The notes beneath the pieces were generated by a model. The model searched no databases. It saw only the letters and a program-made list of their open reading frames with translations, and was not told the DNA's origin. 17,604 nt of DNA. Origin: an uncultured Bacilli bacterium. Its GTDB lineage: Bacteria > Bacillota_I > Bacilli_A > ML615J-28 > CAG-313. Below are positions 13,773 through 17,604 of the stretch, in pieces (position 1 is the stretch's first letter; each line of letters starts with the position of its first letter). The DNA lies in assembly GCA_904502205.1 (NCBI GenBank), contig CAJGDR010000015.1:1-17604 (forward strand), in the 5' to 3' direction. The translations under genes were made by a program, and so were the position numbers.

Positions 13773-15683
13773 ATGTCAAAAAAATGTTATGTTACTACCC
13801 CTATCTATTATGCTAGTGGTAATGTTCATATTGGAAATTCTTATACAACAATCGCTGCTGATGTCCTTTCTAGATATCATAGATTATGTGGCCATGATAC
13901 ATATTTTTTAACAGGAATGGATGAACATGGTTTAAAAATACAAGAAGCGGCTGAAAAACAAGGAATTACACCACAAGAATTAGTCGACAAAATTGCGGAT
14001 AATACGAAAGAACTTTGGAAACATTTACTTGCAGAACATGATGGATTTATTCGTACTAGTGATAAATTCCATGTTGAACAAGTAGCTGAAATTTTTGAAA
14101 AGTTTTTAGCTAGTGATGATATTTACTTAAGTGAATATACTGGTGACTACTGTGTATCATGTGAGGCGTTCTTCACAAAGAGTCAACTTGGTGAAGGTGG
14201 AACATGTCCTGACTGTGGTAAACCAACAAGAAAAGTATCTGAACAAAGTTATTTCTTTAGACTAAAAAAATATCAAAATCAATTATTAGATTTTATTAAA
14301 GAACATCCTGATTTTATTCAACCAGAAACTAGAAAAAATGAAGTTGTTTCATTTGTTGAATCTGGACTTGAAGATTTATGTATTAGCCGTACAACATTTA
14401 ATTGGGGGATTCCAGTTAAAAGCAATCCAAAACATGTTATTTATGTTTGGTTAGATGCTTTATTTAACTATTTAACAGCATTACAATATGGATCTGATAA
14501 TGATGAAATGTATCAAAAATATTGGGTTAACAATGACAATATTTATCAACTTATTGGTAAAGACATTTTAAGATTCCATGCTGTATATTGGCCAATCTTC
14601 TTAATGGCAGCTGGTGTACCGATTAACTTCAAACTTTATGTACATGGTTGGGTATTAATGAAAGATGGTAAAATGTCAAAATCACGTGGTAATGTTGTTT
14701 ATCCAAAAGATATTACAACAAAATATGGTGTTGATTCATTAAGATATTATCTAGCAAAAGAATTACCATTAGGTAATGATGGAATATTTACTTATGAAAG
14801 ATTCTTTGAACGTTATAATACTGAACTTGCTAATGACTTTGGTAACTTAGTAAGTAGAACTATCTCAATGGTTAACAAATATTTTGGTGGTACTGTATCT
14901 AAAGATTATGAAAATACAGCATTTGATAGTGATTTAGAAGAAGTAATTGCTAAAGCAGTAGCTGAGGCTAATCATGAATATAATGGTTTCCGTTTACAAA
15001 ATGCAATTAATAAAGCATGGCAAATCATTACTCGTGCTAATAAATATATTGATGAAACTACTCCTTGGGTTTTAGCAAAAGATGAAAATAAGAAAAAAGA
15101 ATTAATGAGTGTAATGTATCACTTAGTTGAATCTTTAAGAATTGTTTCAGTTTTATTAAATCCAGTATTAGTTGAATCAACAACAAAAGTTTTAGAATAT
15201 CTTGGAAATCTAGAACTTGGAAATATTGAAAATTTAACATTTGGTTATGAATATACTAAACCACTTGCTACACAAATCGAGCCATTATTTAAACGTCTTG
15301 ATGTGAAAGCGGAACTTGAAGCTGTTGAAAAAGTGGAAGAAGCTCCAAAAATGGACTTCAAAGAAACAATAAGTTTCGAAGATTTTTCTAAAATTGACCT
15401 AAGAATTGGGGAAATAATCGATTGTAAAAAAGTAGAAAAATCAGACAAATTATTATTACTAAATGTTAAAATCGGAACAGAAGTTCGCCAAATTGTTTCT
15501 GGAATTGCTGAAAGATACGCCCCAGATGCAATAATTGGTAAAAAAGTTGTCGTAGTAGCAAACCTAGCACCTACAAAGATTCGTGGAAACTTATCAAGTG
15601 GAATGCTTCTTTGTGCAGAAGAAGATGGCAAATTTGAGTTACTTGAAACTCCTAATATGTCATCTGGATCTAAAATTAGATAG
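13773..15683 (+). CDS. metG: Methionyl-tRNA synthetase with C-terminal tRNA-binding domain
   Basis: A class I synthetase that charges initiator and elongator tRNA-Met. The N-terminal Rossmann half carries the HIGH-equivalent HIGN at 19-22, and the KMSKS loop is at 300-304 (GKMSKSRGN). A zinc knuckle lies between them: Cys127, Cys130, Cys145 and Cys148. The helical anticodon-binding domain follows. Residues about 533-636 are an OB-fold EMAP/Arc1p-type tRNA-binding domain (IDLRIGEIIDCKKVEKSDKL, then VVVVANLAPTKIRG), usual for dimeric bacterial enzymes. A frame-extended ATG at 13743 lies inside the terminator hairpin. The ATG at 13773 has AAAGGAG eight bases upstream and starts with the expected MSKKCYVTTPIYY, so it is chosen. 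No room exists for a T-box leader. yitT starts 21 bases downstream. Confidence 0.97.
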   Translation: MSKKCYVTTPIYYASGNVHIGNSYTTIAADVLSRYHRLCGHDTYFLTGMDEHGLKIQEAAEKQGITPQELVDKIADNTKELWKHLLAEHDGFIRTSDKFHVEQVAEIFEKFLASDDIYLSEYTGDYCVSCEAFFTKSQLGEGGTCPDCGKPTRKVSEQSYFFRLKKYQNQLLDFIKEHPDFIQPETRKNEVVSFVESGLEDLCISRTTFNWGIPVKSNPKHVIYVWLDALFNYLTALQYGSDNDEMYQKYWVNNDNIYQLIGKDILRFHAVYWPIFLMAAGVPINFKLYVHGWVLMKDGKMSKSRGNVVYPKDITTKYGVDSLRYYLAKELPLGNDGIFTYERFFERYNTELANDFGNLVSRTISMVNKYFGGTVSKDYENTAFDSDLEEVIAKAVAEANHEYNGFRLQNAINKAWQIITRANKYIDETTPWVLAKDENKKKELMSVMYHLVESLRIVSVLLNPVLVESTTKVLEYLGNLELGNIENLTFGYEYTKPLATQIEPLFKRLDVKAELEAVEKVEEAPKMDFKETISFEDFSKIDLRIGEIIDCKKVEKSDKLLLLNVKIGTEVRQIVSGIAERYAPDAIIGKKVVVVANLAPTKIRGNLSSGMLLCAEEDGKFELLETPNMSSGSKIR

Positions 15684-15704
15684 TAATATATTTGAGGTAT
15701 TATA

Positions 15705-16640
15705 ATGAAAACTGAATCAAGTAATCAGGTAAAAAATAGTCGATTTTTTGATCAAAAAACTTTGATGATGACTTTATATGTTATTATCGGGACTTTAATT
15801 TATTCTGTTGGTGTTGTTTGGTGTTTGAATTTAGGTCAATTCTTTGCTGGTGGAGTAACTGGTATTTCTCAGTTATTATCACATGCAATCTTTGGAAAAA
15901 TAACACCTTATCTTGGTATTTTTATTGCATTAGTTAACATACCATTATTCTTAGTTGGATTTAAACATGTAAGTTTGAAATTTGCAGTGCTTACTTTAAT
16001 ATCAGTTGGTTTACAAACAGTTTTTGTTACACTTTTACAATGGCTTTCTGATTTAGGATTTAATCCGATTAATCAACTTATAAGTGAAGGAATGATTCTT
16101 GATAACGGAACAAGATTGTTGCTTGCAATTATCGGTGGTTTCATATCAGGGTTTGGAAATTCACTATGCCTTCGTGCTGGTGGATCAAGTGGTGGTATGG
16201 ATGTTGTTGCAAATGCTTTATTAGTTAAGAAAAGTATTTCATTTACTAAATATTCATTTATTGTAGATTGTTGTATAATTGGTTGTTCAGCATTAATTAG
16301 TGTTCCAACTGCATTATTTACTGTCGTTCGCTTAATTGTATCTATTTTGACTGTTGATAAATTTTACCGTATTTATACATACGTTAAAATTCAAGTTTAT
16401 ACAGAACGTGCTGAAGAATTACGTGAGGCAGTTTTAGAAAAATTCAATCACGGTATGACAATTTATTCTGTAATTGGTGGATATACTCTAAAAGAAAAGA
16501 AAGTACTTGAAATCATTGCATCACACTACGAAATTCCAGGTTATGTACAAGAAATTAAAAAAATCGATCCTTCATCATTCATTGCTGTGTCTAACTTAAC
16601 ACGTATTGAAGGAAAATTTGTTAAAAAAACTATTATCTAG
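15705..16640 (+). CDS. YitT-family integral membrane protein
   Basis: A 311-residue YitT-type protein: an N-terminal multi-pass membrane domain (DUF161) and a C-terminal cytoplasmic DUF2179 domain. Hydrophobic segments are visible at about residues 20-41, 69-86, 91-112, 137-155 and 185-220. The family's small-residue motif GGVTGISQLL (49-58) and its repeat-like LRAGGSSGGMDVVA lie at the ends of membrane segments. The C-terminal domain (IQVYTERAEELREAVLEKF, then TIYSVIGGYTLKEKKVLEII) is typical and soluble. Function in the family is not established, though transport is often assumed. It follows metG with a 21-base gap and a good ribosome site (GAGGT, 6 bases), so both are probably co-transcribed. 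No terminator follows; the rplM promoter begins 2 bases after its stop. Confidence 0.93.
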   Translation: MKTESSNQVKNSRFFDQKTLMMTLYVIIGTLIYSVGVVWCLNLGQFFAGGVTGISQLLSHAIFGKITPYLGIFIALVNIPLFLVGFKHVSLKFAVLTLISVGLQTVFVTLLQWLSDLGFNPINQLISEGMILDNGTRLLLAIIGGFISGFGNSLCLRAGGSSGGMDVVANALLVKKSISFTKYSFIVDCCIIGCSALISVPTALFTVVRLIVSILTVDKFYRIYTYVKIQVYTERAEELREAVLEKFNHGMTIYSVIGGYTLKEKKVLEIIASHYEIPGYVQEIKKIDPSSFIAVSNLTRIEGKFVKKTII

Positions 16641-16641
16641 T

Positions 16642-16670
16642 TTGACAAAAAATACAATTTAATGTATAAT
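16642..16670 (+). promoter_or_regulatory. Consensus sigma-A promoter of rplM-rpsI
   Basis: TTGACA (16642-16647) and TATAAT (16665-16670), both perfect, are spaced by 17 bp. This is the strongest promoter form in the window and suits ribosomal protein genes. The predicted start is near 16677, leaving a leader of about 107 bases. Confidence 0.92.
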
Positions 16671-16676
16671 ATATGC

Positions 16677-16783
16677 GATACATTTGAAAAACAACCCCAC
16701 AGCCCTCTACTGATTGAATAGAGGACTTTAAGAAAAACTCTTTTCAATCATAAAATTAATTAAATTTTAGGAGGAATAATTAA
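16677..16783 (+). promoter_or_regulatory. Structured 5' leader of rplM (L13-leader type), possible switch
   Basis: The leader is unusually long for this compact genome. CCTCTA (16704-16709) pairs with TAGAGG (16719-16724) to form hairpin A. The loop TGATTGAA (16711-16718) is an exact complement of TTCAATCA (16743-16750), which could form a pseudoknot. Alternatively TGATTGAATAGAG (16711-16723) pairs with CTCTTTTCAATCA (16738-16750) with one mismatch (hairpin B), which excludes hairpin A. In form B the freed CCTCTA can pair with the ribosome site (16768-16774) with one bulge. Bacillota are known to carry an autoregulatory L13 leader here. My pairings are visual, and identity with that family is inferred from position. 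Confidence 0.65.
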
Positions 16784-17221
16784 ATGCGTACAACATTTAT
16801 GCAAACAAATGAATCAGTTGAACGTAAGTGGTATGTTGTAGACGCTACTGAGTTAGTACTTGGTAGAATGGCTACAGATGTTGCTGTCGTTTTAAAAGGT
16901 AAACATAAACCTACTTTTACACCTCATATTGATGGTGGAGATTATGTAATCGTAGTTAATGCTGAAAAAGTTGCATTAACAGGAAACAAGTGGGCAGATA
17001 AAAAATATTATCGCCACAGTGGTTATGCAGGAGGATTAAAAACTCGTACTGCTACTGAAATGCTTGACAAACAACCTCAAAAGATTGTTGAAAAAGCAGT
17101 TCGCGGAATGCTTCCAAAGGGTAAACTTGGAGATGACATGTACCGTCGTTTATATGTATACGTAGGTCCAAATCATCCACATGCTGCTCAAAAACCAGAA
17201 AGCCTTCCAAAGGTTAAATAG
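16784..17221 (+). CDS. rplM: 50S ribosomal protein L13
   Basis: A 145-residue protein of the large subunit that is an early assembly factor binding 23S rRNA. It starts with the typical [20 protein letters not shown] and contains [20 protein letters not shown]. The conserved [18 protein letters not shown] and [20 protein letters not shown] segments follow, and it ends in HPHAAQKPE. Length is as usual. The ribosome site AGGAGG (16769-16774) lies 9 bases before the ATG. rpsI follows with 12 bases between, the universal bacterial pairing. Expression is driven by the perfect promoter at 16642 and probably tuned by the structured leader. Confidence 0.98.
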   Translation: MRTTFMQTNESVERKWYVVDATELVLGRMATDVAVVLKGKHKPTFTPHIDGGDYVIVVNAEKVALTGNKWADKKYYRHSGYAGGLKTRTATEMLDKQPQKIVEKAVRGMLPKGKLGDDMYRRLYVYVGPNHPHAAQKPESLPKVK

Positions 17222-17233
17222 GAGGAATGAATC

Positions 17234-17604
17234 ATGGAAAAAGTTCAATATCAAGCTACTGGCCGTCGTAAAAGTTCAGTTGCTCGCGTAAGAATGGTTC
17301 CTGGCACAGGTAAATTCGTTATTAACGATCGTAACTTTGCTGAATACATTCCATCTGCAGCAGTTCGTTTAGACGTTCTTCAACCATTAAATATTACACA
17401 AACTAGCACTCAATATGATATTTATGTAAATGTTTGTGGCGGTGGTATCAGCGGTCAAGCTGGTGCAATCCGTTTAGGTATTGCTCGTGCATTATTATTA
17501 GTTAGCCCAGATTTCAGAAGTTCATTAAAGAAAGCAGGATTACTTACTCGTGACCCTCGTGCTACTGAACGTAAAAAATATGGTCTTAAAAAAGCACGTC
17601 GTGC
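17234..17604 (+). CDS. rpsI: 30S ribosomal protein S9 (3' end cut by the window)
   Basis: The first 123 codons of S9, a small-subunit protein whose C-terminal tail reaches the P site. The start reads [20 protein letters not shown] with the family's [10 protein letters not shown]. The core [20 protein letters not shown] and the end [21 protein letters not shown] are intact. Homologues usually end a few residues later (about 130 in total), so only the tail, expected to finish in a basic K-R, is missing. The ribosome site AGGAGG overlaps the rplM stop and lies 8 bases before the ATG. An out-of-frame ATG at 17227 is not used. Confidence 0.97.
   Translation, partial: MEKVQYQATGRRKSSVARVRMVPGTGKFVINDRNFAEYIPSAAVRLDVLQPLNITQTSTQYDIYVNVCGGGISGQAGAIRLGIARALLLVSPDFRSSLKKAGLLTRDPRATERKKYGLKKARR

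Noticed and set aside
15245..15631. 128-codon minus-strand open frame inside metG
   Set aside because: It lies wholly within the conserved tRNA-binding domain of metG, has no recognisable motif, and its serine-rich content is the mirror of the metG codons.
1..17604. Mycoplasma-type code (UGA = Trp)
   Set aside because: All Trp residues at conserved positions are TGG, and every core gene is full length under the standard code, so reassignment is not needed.
1..17604. CRISPR arrays, insertion sequences, prophage or defence genes, tRNA genes
   Set aside because: No regularly spaced repeats, transposase motifs, terminal repeats or cloverleaf-like sequences were seen. The gene set is housekeeping with conserved synteny.

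Overview
The window is a compact, very AT-rich stretch of a low-GC Gram-positive (Bacillota) chromosome. The gene content and order (tig-clpX-lon; trmR-U32-U32-greA-mtnN; rplM-rpsI) match Bacillus-type synteny. The strong AT bias, short gaps, near-consensus sigma-A promoters and a lysine-rich trigger factor tail suggest a reduced, deep-branching Bacilli lineage (for example RF39, Acholeplasma-like or Erysipelotrichales-like). That placement is inference. Tryptophan is written TGG in every gene and UGA serves as a stop twice, so the standard bacterial code fits, unlike mycoplasmas.

Layout. Positions 1-255 hold the 3' end of an unrecognised gene and a strong terminator. Positions 254-1637 hold a minus-strand XRE regulator and a divergent extended-SDR oxidoreductase. 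A perfect sigma-A promoter and a 6-7-6 palindrome lie between them, and a second promoter-like site points antisense through the regulator gene. Positions 1647-6692 carry the protein quality-control block tig-clpX-lon. Positions 6705-8526 carry a GNAT acetyltransferase, a guanylate-kinase-like P-loop kinase and a YgjP-type metallopeptidase, closed by a strong terminator. Positions 8549-9830 carry a large XRE regulator with a long helical C-terminal part. Positions 9836-12488 form the wobble-uridine tRNA modification operon (trmR and two U32 genes). Positions 12502-13753 carry greA and mtnN under their own promoter, ending in a terminator that contains the mtnN stop codon. Positions 13773-16640 carry metG and a YitT-family membrane protein. 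From 16642 to the end lie a consensus promoter, a structured L13-type leader, rplM and a truncated rpsI.

Most of the window is core housekeeping: nascent-chain folding and proteolysis, tRNA modification and charging, transcript elongation, SAM by-product recycling and ribosomal proteins. I did not find a clearly new multi-gene system. The points most worth a second look are the two mutually exclusive pairings in the rplM leader, the regulator/SDR locus with its possible antisense transcription, the histone-like tail on trigger factor, the ClpX docking-loop variant and the RNPP-like regulator at 8604-9830. No tRNA, rRNA, CRISPR array, insertion sequence or intergenic stretch longer than 300 bases was seen.
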